This document shows, in pieces, positions 16,039 through 23,495 of a stretch of 35,198 nucleotides of DNA; the stretch's first letter is position 1, and each line of letters begins with the position of its first letter. Location of the stretch: the NCBI GenBank assembly GCA_024279555.1, contig JAJRRK010000071.1, positions 1-35,198 of the forward strand, read 5' to 3'. The notes under the pieces were generated by a model that ran no database searches, was not told the origin of the DNA, and saw only the letters and a list, made by a program, of their open reading frames with translations. Source of the DNA: Campylobacterales bacterium (lineage in GTDB: Bacteria; Campylobacterota; Campylobacteria; Campylobacterales; Sulfurovaceae). Made by a program: the position numbers and the translations under genes.

Positions 16039-16467
16039 ACATGTAAACGTATATGATACTTCTTGTATCAGTAATCCATATTGGTTAACATAATATAAAT
16101 TCTATTAAAAAAGTCTATCCCTTCTCTTACTCCTGCCAGGATCCTACTGTCTACCTGTATTTTTACTTGCAAAATTGCACATACACATCAAGAATGTTTT
16201 CAATCACCCCAAATAGACAAATATGATTTGATTGTTATATGGCAATTATTTTAGTAATGGATTGAACAAGCCTAAAGACAAACTAGTATCGACTTTTTTA
16301 GAACCTTACTCATAATCAATGTAAAACTTAATACTTGTAATATTAATAATATAATCATATTAAAAAAGTATTACGGGTGCCTTTTTTGTAAAGAAGCAAG
16401 AAAATAACAATAGACACTAGATGTTCCTCCACAAGGCACGCAATACAGGGGCTTACAGTGAATTATG
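16039..16467. other. AT-rich gene-free region upstream of the TetR operon
   Basis: No credible gene is seen in this part of the 619-bp gap. It holds two inverted repeats: TGATAC-TTCTT-GTATCA (16054-16070) and an AT-rich arm pair TAATACTT (16329-16336) with AAGTATTA (16366-16373). A run of T follows at about 16382. Base composition is clearly more AT-rich than neighbours. A small RNA or a remnant of a lost gene is possible but unsupported. Confidence 0.5.
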
Positions 16468-16608
16468 TTAACAAATGTTCATTTAATGGTATTTGATTTA
16501 ATGCACTATATGAACAAGTGTTCACAATAAAAATATTCACATTGCTATAAAATGAACACTTGTTCTTAAAAAAAGATTCTCCTCTCTTGACTTATGAACA
16601 ATTGTTCA
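16468..16608. promoter_or_regulatory. Array of four TetR-type operators at 43/42/42-bp spacing
   Basis: Consensus TGAACA-nn-TGTTCA. Sites: 16468-16481 (TTAACA-AA-TGTTCA, one arm mismatch), 16511-16524 (TGAACA-AG-TGTTCA), 16553-16566 (TGAACA-CT-TGTTCT, one mismatch) and 16595-16608 (TGAACA-AT-TGTTCA, perfect 14-bp palindrome). Start-to-start distances are 43, 42 and 42 bp, about four helical turns, so the sites would lie on one face of DNA. The last lies exactly between the -35 and -10 boxes of the tetR promoter. Autorepression by the adjacent TetR-family protein is the obvious inference. Confidence 0.75.
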
Positions 16609-16615
16609 CTATAAT
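16587..16615 (+). promoter_or_regulatory. Sigma70 promoter of the tetR operon, operator in spacer
   Basis: TTGACT (16587-16592), a 17-bp spacer, then a perfect TATAAT (16610-16615). The fourth operator fills 14 of the 17 spacer bases, so a bound repressor must block RNA polymerase. Predicted start near 16622, leaving a very short leader that begins at the AAGGAG ribosome-binding site (16623-16628). Confidence 0.75.
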
Positions 16616-16633
16616 TACACCAAAGGAGCTGCA

Positions 16634-17290
16634 ATGAACGATGAGAGCGTCAATACTCCCCTTTCCAAAGGGAGCAAAACTAAAGCAAAAATACTCAAAC
16701 ATGCCCTGAAACTCTTTTCTACCAAGGGGTACAAGGCAACAACGGTAAGAGACATAGCAGGATCGGTAGGCATTAAACAAAGCGCCCTCTATAACCACTG
16801 TAAGAACAAAGATGAGATACTCGAAACACTTATCAGCGACCTTACCTCCTCTGCAATCGTGACCTTATTTGACAATAAAGATGCCCAAGAGCTCCATAGA
16901 CAGGGGAAATCGCTTTTGATGAGTATTGCCACTACCTTCAAGCTTTTGAGCTTTGACAGGCAGAATGAGGCGCTTTTCAAGCTCTTGATGCAGGAGATCT
17001 TCCGAAATGAGCGCATTCGGGAGATCTATAACGAGCATTTCTATCAGGAGAATGTCAAAAAGCTCTCAGGTCTCTTCTTTCAGATGATGCAGGAGGAGAT
17101 GATCAAGTCATCAGACCCCCTACTGCTGGCAAATGAGTTCTTTTCACCGCTTTTTTTCTACCAAATGCAGGTTTCTTTGCTAAAATTAGACAAAAAATCG
17201 ACCTCTTCTGTGGTAACTCTCTTTGAGAAGCATGTCGACTATTTTTGGGACAACATTAGAGTGGATAGCTCTCCAGATACACTATTTTAG
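16634..17290 (+). CDS. TetR/AcrR family transcriptional regulator
   Basis: A 218-residue one-component repressor. Residues about 15-62 form the TetR helix-turn-helix domain: I-L-K-H-A-L-K-L-F, K-G-Y-K-A-T-T-V-R-D-I-A, and the recognition helix V-G-I-K-Q-S-A-L-Y-N-H. The C-terminal helical ligand-binding and dimerisation domain has no recognisable ligand signature. AAGGAG lies 5 bp before the ATG. It is first in an apparent operon with a methyltransferase and a DUF2238 protein, whose promoter carries its probable operators. Confidence 0.92.
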   Translation: MNDESVNTPLSKGSKTKAKILKHALKLFSTKGYKATTVRDIAGSVGIKQSALYNHCKNKDEILETLISDLTSSAIVTLFDNKDAQELHRQGKSLLMSIATTFKLLSFDRQNEALFKLLMQEIFRNERIREIYNEHFYQENVKKLSGLFFQMMQEEMIKSSDPLLLANEFFSPLFFYQMQVSLLKLDKKSTSSVVTLFEKHVDYFWDNIRVDSSPDTLF

Positions 17291-17343
17291 TAATATAGTA
17301 AAAAATATTAAAACAAATATATAATCAATATTAAGGAATATCA

Positions 17344-17961
17344 ATGCAAAAATACAATGATGATCTCTTTGCCCACAAGTCCAAAAGTTGGGATATGAGC
17401 TCAAGACGGGTCAAAAATGCACAGGCGATCGCTGAACTAATAGTAAAAAATATAAAACTAAATAAAGAGATGGAACTGATGGACTTTGGTGCCGGTACCG
17501 GTCTCTTGAGTTACTTTGTCGCACCATTTGTCAAAAAAATAGTGGCAGTTGACAACTCCCCTTCCATGCTGCGGGAGTTCAAAAACAAATGCAGCGAGTT
17601 TGCCTGTGAAACAGAAGTGTTGGAGCATGATCTCAGCGAGAAAGCACTTGAGCGGGAATTTGACGGCATTATCTCGTCCATGACCATCCACCACATAGAG
17701 GACACAGCTGCCCTCTTTCGCAGATTGTACACTATGCTTAAACCCGGCGGTTTCATCGCCATTGCTGACTTGGACACGGAAGACGGCAGCTTCCACAGTG
17801 ACAATACAGGGGTATTCCATCACGGGTTTGACAGGAAAAGACTTGAAGAGACAGCGAAAGAGGCAGGTTTTGGGAAGATACACTTCGATACTGCTTCGAC
17901 CATTGAAAAACCGCATCGTGACTTCACGGTCTTTCTTATGACGGCGGAGAAAGATAGATGA
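17344..17961 (+). CDS. Class I SAM-dependent methyltransferase
   Basis: A 205-residue Rossmann-fold methyltransferase. Motif I is D-F-G-A-G-T-G-L-L (about 48-56), the acidic end of strand 2 is A-V-D-N-S (about 73-77), and the post-motif region M-T-I-H-H-I-E-D followed by L-K-P-G-G-F-I-A-I-A-D resembles the UbiE/Methyltransf_11 group. Substrate unknown; this group often acts on small molecules. AAGGAA lies 6 bp before the ATG. The stop overlaps the next gene by ATGA. Its place after tetR suggests an inducible stress or detoxification function. Confidence 0.85.
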   Translation: MQKYNDDLFAHKSKSWDMSSRRVKNAQAIAELIVKNIKLNKEMELMDFGAGTGLLSYFVAPFVKKIVAVDNSPSMLREFKNKCSEFACETEVLEHDLSEKALEREFDGIISSMTIHHIEDTAALFRRLYTMLKPGGFIAIADLDTEDGSFHSDNTGVFHHGFDRKRLEETAKEAGFGKIHFDTASTIEKPHRDFTVFLMTAEKDR

Positions 17962-18566
17962 TGCGCTATGTATGGCTTGCCCTGTTTGCAGGTACGCTGG
18001 TATGGTCAGGCATTCACCCCAAAGATCAGTTCACCTGGTTCCTTGAAGTCCTTCCCGCCCTGATCGGGTTTGGGTTGATTGTAGCGACCTACCGCACCTT
18101 CCCGCTCACACCCCTGCTCTATACGCTCATATTGATTCATATGATCATCCTGATGGTGGGCGGACACTACACCTATGCGGAGGTTCCTGCCGGTGAGTGG
18201 GTCAAAGAGCTACTGCACCAGAGCCGAAACAACTACGACAAGCTGGGGCACTTTTTTCAAGGGTTCGAACCAGCGATTCTGGCACGAGAGATACTGATAC
18301 GCAAGCAGATCGTCAAACCGAGTCGGATATGGCTGAACTATATTGTGCTGAGCATTGTACTGGCGTTCTCTGCCTTCTATGAACTCATCGAGTGGTGGGT
18401 GGCACTGGCAACGGGTGAAGGTGCGGATGCGTTTCTGGGGACACAGGGGTATGTGTGGGATACGCAGTCAGATATGATGTGGTGCCTTGTCGGAGGCATT
18501 GCTGCCCTGCTTTTGCTGAGCAGATGGCACGACAGACAATTGGAAGAATTAGGAATTAGGAATTAG
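17958..18566 (+). CDS. DUF2238 (YjdF-like) membrane protein
   Basis: A 202-residue integral membrane protein with about five to six hydrophobic helices. The family signature N-N-Y-D-K-L-G-H-F-F-Q-G-F (about 91-103), then F-Y-E-L-I-E-W-W and W-D-T-Q-S-D-M-M-W are all present. The conserved D, H, E and D/Q residues near the membrane hint at metal binding or catalysis, but the family has no assigned function. The last residues (E-L-G-I-R-N) and the stop codon come from a 7-bp tandem repeat (18546-18578). It is the last gene of the tetR operon. Confidence 0.85.
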   Translation: MMRYVWLALFAGTLVWSGIHPKDQFTWFLEVLPALIGFGLIVATYRTFPLTPLLYTLILIHMIILMVGGHYTYAEVPAGEWVKELLHQSRNNYDKLGHFFQGFEPAILAREILIRKQIVKPSRIWLNYIVLSIVLAFSAFYELIEWWVALATGEGADAFLGTQGYVWDTQSDMMWCLVGGIAALLLLSRWHDRQLEELGIRN

Positions 18567-18578
18567 GAATTAGGAATT
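18546..18578. repeat. Heptanucleotide tandem repeat, GAATTAG x 4.7
   Basis: Four perfect copies of GAATTAG (18546-18573) and a partial fifth. The repeat encodes the C-terminus of the DUF2238 protein and its TAG stop. Since seven is not a multiple of three, copy-number change shifts frame, but TAG recurs in frame within every three copies, so only a few terminal residues would vary. Confidence 0.9.
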
Positions 18579-18604
18579 TACGGTGCGCGTGGTTGCGCTC
18601 CGTA
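18579..18604. terminator. GC-rich hairpin between convergent genes
   Basis: TACGG-T-GCGC, 6-nt loop, GCGC-T-CCGTA: a 9-bp stem with one T-T mismatch. It immediately follows the heptanucleotide repeat. A short T-rich tail follows on the plus strand (TTTAATGCTTTTT). It probably serves as terminator for the plus-strand tetR operon and may also act on the minus-strand gene. Confidence 0.55.
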
Positions 18605-18605
18605 T

Positions 18606-19166
18606 TTAATGCTTTTTGATTTCTGCGACGATGACACCTCTGAGATCACCCTCTTTGAATCCTACGGCATGGTCGTGTGGATAAGCACTCTCAAGTGCCT
18701 CTTCTATCTTTGGAGACAGATCGCTTCCATGGCATTTGAGACAGACTTTTTTGGTCACAAGCGGCTTGTATACACGTGTGGTATCACCTACTTCAACCAC
18801 TTTGATGTCTTTAGGTGTGAAGGTTTTGGCTGCGATCGCGTCTTCATACTCCTTCATCACTTTCTCATCCGTTTCATCAGGTGTGTTGACCTTGTCATTC
18901 CTGACTTTGAGTGCCGTTCTTCTGACCTTGGCGTATTTTGGCAGTTTGGCATTGACCTCGTTGGTGATCTTGTCGGCACTGCCGGTACAGAATGCCAGTG
19001 CAGTCAGTCCGCTTGGGTCTTCCTTCATCTTCGCCTTGAGCTGTGTTTTGAGTGCCCCGCCAAGCATCTTGATGTATTTGATGCCCTCCTGCTTGACATT
19101 CTCCTGTGCGTAGGCAGTGCTGCCGAGGATCAGTGTTGCGCTCAAAAGTGTTGTGATTCTTTTCAT
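18606..19166 (-). CDS. DUF3365 (Tll0287-like) periplasmic haem protein
   Basis: A 186-residue exported protein with signal peptide 1-20 (A-Y-A/Q). A single c-type haem motif C142-L-K-C-H146-G lies in the second half, and the family-conserved Cys60 is in A-L-A-F-C. Domain layout fits DUF3365, a PAS-like haem-binding fold linked to redox or gas sensing, or to electron transfer. With no signalling domain attached it is probably a soluble periplasmic cytochrome. AGGAG 8 bp before the ATG supports the start. Confidence 0.87.
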   Translation of the reverse strand: MKRITTLLSATLILGSTAYAQENVKQEGIKYIKMLGGALKTQLKAKMKEDPSGLTALAFCTGSADKITNEVNAKLPKYAKVRRTALKVRNDKVNTPDETDEKVMKEYEDAIAAKTFTPKDIKVVEVGDTTRVYKPLVTKKVCLKCHGSDLSPKIEEALESAYPHDHAVGFKEGDLRGVIVAEIKKH

Positions 19167-19194
19167 GTTTGTTCTCCTGAAAATGATTTGTCTG

Positions 19195-19200
19195 ATTATA
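19195..19200 (-). promoter_or_regulatory. -10 box of the DUF3365 gene
   Basis: Perfect TATAAT on the minus strand, 28 bp before the ATG. A perfect inverted repeat TTTAAC-CGGC-GTTAAA (19211-19226) lies just upstream, at about -35 relative to the predicted start, and could be an activator or repressor site. Confidence 0.5.
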
Positions 19201-19221
19201 GGAAAGTTTCTTTAACCGGCG

Positions 19222-20148
19222 TTAAATTCCAATACGAACCGCGGTAAGAAAAAGATACTGTTTGCCGGTGATCATGACACGGTAACGCTTCTGCTGTAGA
19301 TACTTCTTTGCAAAGATGATATCTTCAAGCACCACGCCCATCTCGCTGAAGTTGTAGTGGGCTGCTTTAGCACCGTAGACCAACTCCCCGTCACGCCATC
19401 TGGCATTTGGAAATCCGAGTATTAGTGCAGAGTTCTCTCTCAGATGCTTCTGTACCAGTTCCATCAAAAAGGGTTTATATGCGATGCCCGGACTCTGGAG
19501 TGTCCCTATGGAGATAAGCAGGTCAAACCTGCCGAGTCCAAGCGTCTCGAGTGCATTGATGTCTGCATAGTGAAAGTGGACATTCGGTTCGGGAAATGCC
19601 GCTTTTGCCATTTCTATAGCACTTTTGCTGTGATCGATACCGCACAGTTCTTTCTTCTCATAGTTGTCAGCATCAAGCATATTGCGTATGACTTCGAATT
19701 CATCTGCCCTGTTGATACCAAGGTCGAGTATGCGCCCTCTTCGCTCCAGCCCCGCATGGATAAGCGCTTCTTTGTAGTAGTGGTAGAAAGTGGGTTCTTC
19801 CATTTTGTGTATCTGTGAAAAAGGAGAGTTGCTGCCGTATTTCTCTTCTCCTGAAAATGTACCGGTATGAAAGGAGTTTTTACCCAGTTTTTCAAAGGTT
19901 AGGTGAAGCAGTTCCCCTTTCCCCTTCTGAGGTACGAGCATACGGCATCCCAGTAGTTCGGCAAGTTCCATCCATGCACGGAGGCTACGGTAAAGGTAGC
20001 ACTGCTTCCCGACATGTACCTTTGTTCCGGCATAGACACCCCTAAAAAGATCAGGGTCGAGCACCTGAAAGTCTACCTGAGCGCTTTTTTCGAGTGCAGA
20101 CAAAAGAATATCAATAATTTCAGATATAGGTTGCGTGCTAAAAGTCAT
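19222..20148 (-). CDS. Class I SAM-dependent methyltransferase with N-terminal extension
   Basis: A 308-residue protein. The C-terminal methyltransferase domain (about 125-300) has motif I I-L-D-L-G-I-N-R-A-D-E-F, strand 2 C-G-I-D-H-S-K-S-A, and D-L-L-I-S-I-G-T-L-Q-S-P. The G-x-G-x-G loop is weak (G-I-N-R-A), so SAM binding may be atypical. The N-terminal 120 residues are unrecognised. A substrate cannot be assigned. A perfect TATAAT lies 6 bp before the ATG and there is no Shine-Dalgarno sequence, so the mRNA may be leaderless. Confidence 0.75.
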   Translation of the reverse strand: MTFSTQPISEIIDILLSALEKSAQVDFQVLDPDLFRGVYAGTKVHVGKQCYLYRSLRAWMELAELLGCRMLVPQKGKGELLHLTFEKLGKNSFHTGTFSGEEKYGSNSPFSQIHKMEEPTFYHYYKEALIHAGLERRGRILDLGINRADEFEVIRNMLDADNYEKKELCGIDHSKSAIEMAKAAFPEPNVHFHYADINALETLGLGRFDLLISIGTLQSPGIAYKPFLMELVQKHLRENSALILGFPNARWRDGELVYGAKAAHYNFSEMGVVLEDIIFAKKYLQQKRYRVMITGKQYLFLTAVRIGI

Positions 20149-20154
20149 TGTACC

Positions 20155-20160
20155 ATTATA
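20155..20160 (-). promoter_or_regulatory. -10 box 6 bp before the methyltransferase ATG
   Basis: Perfect TATAAT on the minus strand, ATG at 20148. The expected start of transcription (6-8 bp downstream) coincides with the A of ATG, predicting a leaderless transcript. Confidence 0.5.
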
Positions 20161-20204
20161 TACGCCGTAGATTAAGGTGACATATCATACCATACTTTCA
20201 TATT

Positions 20205-20210
20205 TATAAT
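20205..20210 (+). promoter_or_regulatory. -10 box of the coiled-coil gene pair
   Basis: TATAAT, 15 bp before the ATG at 20226; AAGGAA follows 7 bp before the start. No -35 is evident. Confidence 0.45.
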
Positions 20211-20225
20211 TCCAAGGAATACGTT

Positions 20226-20618
20226 ATGAAACACTTGCTTATGTTCCTGATTCTGCTTGGCAGTGCCAATGCGGGAGCATCTTCTCTCTATGAGACTTCA
20301 CTCTATACCGGTACACTCTTTCTGTTTCTACTGTTGCTTGGTATGGTCATTTATATGACACGACGTGCGTCTCAGGACAAAGAACTGCTTAAAGAGAAAG
20401 AGGCGAAGATCACATGGCTGCGCCAGATCCATGCTGAAAATGAACAGAAACACCTTCAAAAACTCCAGGAACTGGAGAAGGAGATACTGAAACTGACCCA
20501 TACCATTGAAAACCTTGAAGTGAAGCTCAAAGAGGGAACCAAAAATCAGGTCGTTGCAAAGATAGAGGCGCTCCACAATCAGAGAGAAGCCATACGCAAG
20601 CAAAAAGAGGCATCATAA
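20226..20618 (+). CDS. Membrane-anchored coiled-coil protein
   Basis: A 130-residue protein with a signal peptide or first membrane segment (about 1-18, ending G-S-A-N-A-G), a second hydrophobic helix (about 28-46) and then a long charged coiled coil (about 50-128) rich in K, E and L. If the first segment is cleaved, it has a short periplasmic N-terminus and a cytosolic coiled coil. No family recognised. It is 3 bp from the next coiled-coil gene, with which it probably forms a complex. Confidence 0.7.
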   Translation: MKHLLMFLILLGSANAGASSLYETSLYTGTLFLFLLLLGMVIYMTRRASQDKELLKEKEAKITWLRQIHAENEQKHLQKLQELEKEILKLTHTIENLEVKLKEGTKNQVVAKIEALHNQREAIRKQKEAS

Positions 20619-20621
20619 GCT

Positions 20622-21287
20622 ATGGAACACAAACGAGCGGAAACAGCCCCTGTCACTCTTGGGAGCAACGAACTCCAAATCGATAAAGAGCAGGCAAATA
20701 CGCCTAATGCCCATGCTGCAGCACAGGTTGCTGTGGCGTTGGGTATGCTTGAGAGCCGATATCGGGAGAATGTTGCATCCTATGCGGAAGTACTGCATAA
20801 GGTGAACCATGAGATTGAGATGGCAAAAATAGAACTTACACAGTTCAAAGAGCAGAAACGCCCCTATGACGATGATTTGACACAAATGCTAAAAGAGATA
20901 GACCATGAACTGAAGCTGCTCGAGCATCTTACTCAGCGATGGATGCAGGATGCCGGTGTGATCCGTGAACTCTCCAGAGAGATGAAGCATCTGGCTAACC
21001 CCGGAGAGATGGCAGACCGGCTGGCATACAGAGAAGAGAACCTGATGGCTCTGGATGAGGAGATCGCCGCTTTGGAACTGAACCTCCTCAACCATGAACT
21101 CGAAAAAGAGAACCTGCAGTTGAAGATTGAACCTATCGAGCAGAAGATACGCAGTGTCGAAAAACGCATTGCAGAGCTTGAGTCGGAAAAGCGCTATATA
21201 GAGTCGGCACAATTACATAAGATCACGCAGGTTGTCTCTCCGGAAGAAAATGCTCTGCTTGAAGATCTCAAGAGTGGGAAGCACTAA
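20622..21287 (+). CDS. Soluble coiled-coil protein
   Basis: A 221-residue protein with no signal or membrane helix. Residues about 50-205 are nearly continuous heptad-like helix broken by G-V-I-R and N-P-G-E at about 107-127, suggesting two or three antiparallel helices. Not recognised. Translated right after the membrane coiled-coil gene, so a membrane-tethered scaffold is a fair inference. Its stop overlaps the convergent bioC-like gene by 4 bp. Confidence 0.7.
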   Translation: MEHKRAETAPVTLGSNELQIDKEQANTPNAHAAAQVAVALGMLESRYRENVASYAEVLHKVNHEIEMAKIELTQFKEQKRPYDDDLTQMLKEIDHELKLLEHLTQRWMQDAGVIRELSREMKHLANPGEMADRLAYREENLMALDEEIAALELNLLNHELEKENLQLKIEPIEQKIRSVEKRIAELESEKRYIESAQLHKITQVVSPEENALLEDLKSGKH

Positions 21288-22000
21288 AGGATTTTTTGGG
21301 ATCTCTTTTCCATGGTCGTTTCATGCAGCAGCACGATCTCGTACTCGAGATGATCGAGAGGATAGGTTTCCATGAGGTGTTTCATCTCACTGTAACCCAG
21401 TACATTTCGCCCCGCCCCTACCCCGCTTCGTTTCATGTAGCGGAACATCTCTCTGACTGAGTCAAATCCCAGCGTGTAATGCAGCAGTTGTATCTTTCCG
21501 CCAAAGTGACTGTTTAGAAGTGATATGACGGTTTCCCTGTCGCGAAGTATAGGGGAGAGTCCGGCAGTTTGATAGAGTGTTTTGAAGGTACCGGATGTGA
21601 AGATCGCCAGTGAGACGGGGGCATTCATCGCAGCAATAGCCTCCAGTGTGGCATTAAGGTCAGTAGCCCACTGTAAAGCAGAAGCAGAGACAATGCGTTC
21701 GAAACGGTGCCCTTCGAGACCTTTGAAAGCATCGGGGGTATTGAAGTCTCTTTGAAGCAGGATTACCCCATTCTTTTTAGGATGCAGTGTTAACATACCT
21801 TCGGCAAAATCCATGCCCACGAATGTCTCTATCTGCCAGTCGATCGCTTTGAAGAGTGTTCCGTTGCCGCATCCGATATCGAGCAAACGGCGCGGAGTAT
21901 CGTCTATTTTTTTCAAAAGTTCCTGTACGACCTTCTTTTGAATGACATTGACCTCGTCATAGGCTCTGGCATTCTGGGAGAACTCTCGCTGGATTTTCAT
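21284..22000 (-). CDS. bioC: BioC-like malonyl-ACP O-methyltransferase
   Basis: A 238-residue class I methyltransferase resembling the short BioC of Campylobacterota. It begins F-S-Q-N-A-R-A-Y-D-E-V-N-V-I-Q-K, followed by motif I L-L-D-I-G-C-G-N-G-T, V-G-M-D-F-A, and the characteristic S-A-S-A-L-Q-W-A-T-D-L. BioC methylates malonyl-ACP to start pimeloyl (biotin) synthesis. The ATG at 22000 matches this family N-terminus; an in-frame ATG at 22180 adds 60 low-complexity residues. The Shine-Dalgarno is weak (AAGG, 12 bp away). No other biotin genes are in the window, so the call rests on sequence alone. Confidence 0.7.
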   Translation of the reverse strand: MKIQREFSQNARAYDEVNVIQKKVVQELLKKIDDTPRRLLDIGCGNGTLFKAIDWQIETFVGMDFAEGMLTLHPKKNGVILLQRDFNTPDAFKGLEGHRFERIVSASALQWATDLNATLEAIAAMNAPVSLAIFTSGTFKTLYQTAGLSPILRDRETVISLLNSHFGGKIQLLHYTLGFDSVREMFRYMKRSGVGAGRNVLGYSEMKHLMETYPLDHLEYEIVLLHETTMEKRSQKIL

Positions 22001-22167
22001 GATATGGTCATGCCTTAGGTTGGTTTGGGGTATTATACGATTGTTTATGTTAGAAGTATGGAATGTGATAAGCCCTTCCCCACTTAAAAAGGGAGAAGAA
22101 TGTTTCTGCTTTGGAAAGGAAGAGTAAACATTTTGTAGGAAAGGGTTAATGAAATTATACATATTTA

Positions 22168-22189
22168 ATGTTAATCGCATGTTAATCGT
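22168..22189. repeat. 11-bp direct tandem repeat in the divergent bioC-like/BaiN intergenic region
   Basis: ATGTTAATCGC followed directly by ATGTTAATCGT, then ATGAC. The 11-bp period puts the copies about one helical turn apart. It might be a regulator-binding site in the 253-bp divergent region or chance. Confidence 0.4.
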
Positions 22190-22253
22190 ATGACATTTTT
22201 ATGATATTGTTGTTTTTTATACATGATTTGTCAGTGGAAATGAAGGGAAAAAT

Positions 22254-23495
22254 ATGGTACAGAAATATGATGTGATCGTAGTCGGCTCCGGTGCTGCCGG
22301 TATGATGTCGGCTATTGTGGCGTCAAGAAACGGACGGCGGGTGTTGTTACTGGAGAAACTCTCCCGTATCGGGGCGAAGCTCAAGGCAACAGGTGGCGGC
22401 CGCTGCAACCTTACCAACACACTTGACAATGAGAGCTTCATGTCAGCTTTCGGAAGGGATGGCAAGTTCATGATGCCGGCCCTCAATGCATTCGACCATA
22501 AAGCGCTCACAGATTTTTTCAGCCAGATCGGTGTACAGAGCCATGCACCCGACGGATTTCGTATCTTTCCCGTCACGCACAGCTCCTCTACCATCATCAA
22601 TGCCCTCGAATCGGAGATGGATCGTCTTGGTGTAGAGGTACTGTGCTCGCAACGCGTTGTCTCTCTGGAGTATGACAGAAAGAGGGTCATGGGCGTGCGT
22701 ACTCAGAGTGATGTTTTTTTTGCTTCCAGAGTGATTATCGCTACAGGCGGCAAGGGCTACCCAATGCTTGGTACCGAAGGCGACGGCTACCCGATCGCCG
22801 AATCGGTCGGGCATACAGTCACCCCGCTTCATCCTGCGATGATGCCGTTGAAAACCAAAGAGAAATGGGTCGAAAACTGCCGAGCAGACACCATAGCAAA
22901 GGTTGAGTTGCGTGTTAATATGAAAAAATATAAAAAATTGCATGCCAAGGGGGATCTCATCTTCACCAAAGAGGGTATCCGCGGTCCGGTGGTACTCGAT
23001 TTCTCCCGTGAGATCACCCCTCTGCTTGCCAAATATGATGAAGTACCGCTGGTGGCGAACTTTACCAAGGGAATGAACGAAGAACAGATACGGGTACATT
23101 TCAAAAAAGCGATCGCCCAAAAGCCGGACATCTCTACCCTTTTACTGCTCAAGACCCTGCTGCCCGAATCTCTGAGTCTGGAACTGTGTAAACTTGCCGG
23201 TACAGATCCCGAGGTCACGCTTGCAAAACAGGAGGGGAAGGCCAGAGACAGGCTCTTCAAACTTCTGGTCTGGACACCGCTTACCGTCAATGGACATGAA
23301 GGGTTCAAAATGGCAATGATCACACGCGGCGGTGTGAGCCTCAAGGAGATCGATCCCTATACCATGGAGAGCCGAAAGCTTAAAGGACTCTATTTTTGCG
23401 GTGAAGTCATGAATCTGGACGGACCCTGCGGCGGATATAACTTGCAGTGGTCTTTTGCTAGCGGCTATCTTGCGGGAAGTGCGGCTTCTTCCTGA
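22254..23495 (+). CDS. BaiN/HI0933-family NAD(P)/FAD-dependent oxidoreductase
   Basis: A 413-residue cytosolic flavoprotein. The FAD-binding Rossmann motif V-G-S-G-A-A-G-M-M is at about 11-19. The family signatures K-A-T-G-G-G-R-C-N-L-T-N (about 42-53), A-T-G-G-K-G-Y-P-M-L-G-T, and the C-terminal C-G-E-V-M-N-L-D-G-P-C-G-G-Y-N-L-Q-W are all present. Family members are widespread; physiological substrates are mostly unknown. AAGGG lies 7 bp before the ATG. It overlaps the convergent histidine kinase gene by 38 bp. Confidence 0.93.
   Translation: MVQKYDVIVVGSGAAGMMSAIVASRNGRRVLLLEKLSRIGAKLKATGGGRCNLTNTLDNESFMSAFGRDGKFMMPALNAFDHKALTDFFSQIGVQSHAPDGFRIFPVTHSSSTIINALESEMDRLGVEVLCSQRVVSLEYDRKRVMGVRTQSDVFFASRVIIATGGKGYPMLGTEGDGYPIAESVGHTVTPLHPAMMPLKTKEKWVENCRADTIAKVELRVNMKKYKKLHAKGDLIFTKEGIRGPVVLDFSREITPLLAKYDEVPLVANFTKGMNEEQIRVHFKKAIAQKPDISTLLLLKTLLPESLSLELCKLAGTDPEVTLAKQEGKARDRLFKLLVWTPLTVNGHEGFKMAMITRGGVSLKEIDPYTMESRKLKGLYFCGEVMNLDGPCGGYNLQWSFASGYLAGSAASS

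Noticed and set aside
16039-16467. A small gene or prophage remnant in the AT-rich gap
   Set aside because: No frame has a ribosome-binding site with a plausible protein, and no integrase, att-like repeat or IS end is seen.
18261-18272. GGTTCGAACC resembling a tRNA T-arm
   Set aside because: It lies inside the DUF2238 coding region and no acceptor, D or anticodon arm can be built around it.
22001-22180. A 60-residue N-terminal extension of the BioC-like protein
   Set aside because: The extra residues are unconserved in style and run through AT-rich intergenic sequence; the ATG at 22000 matches the family start.
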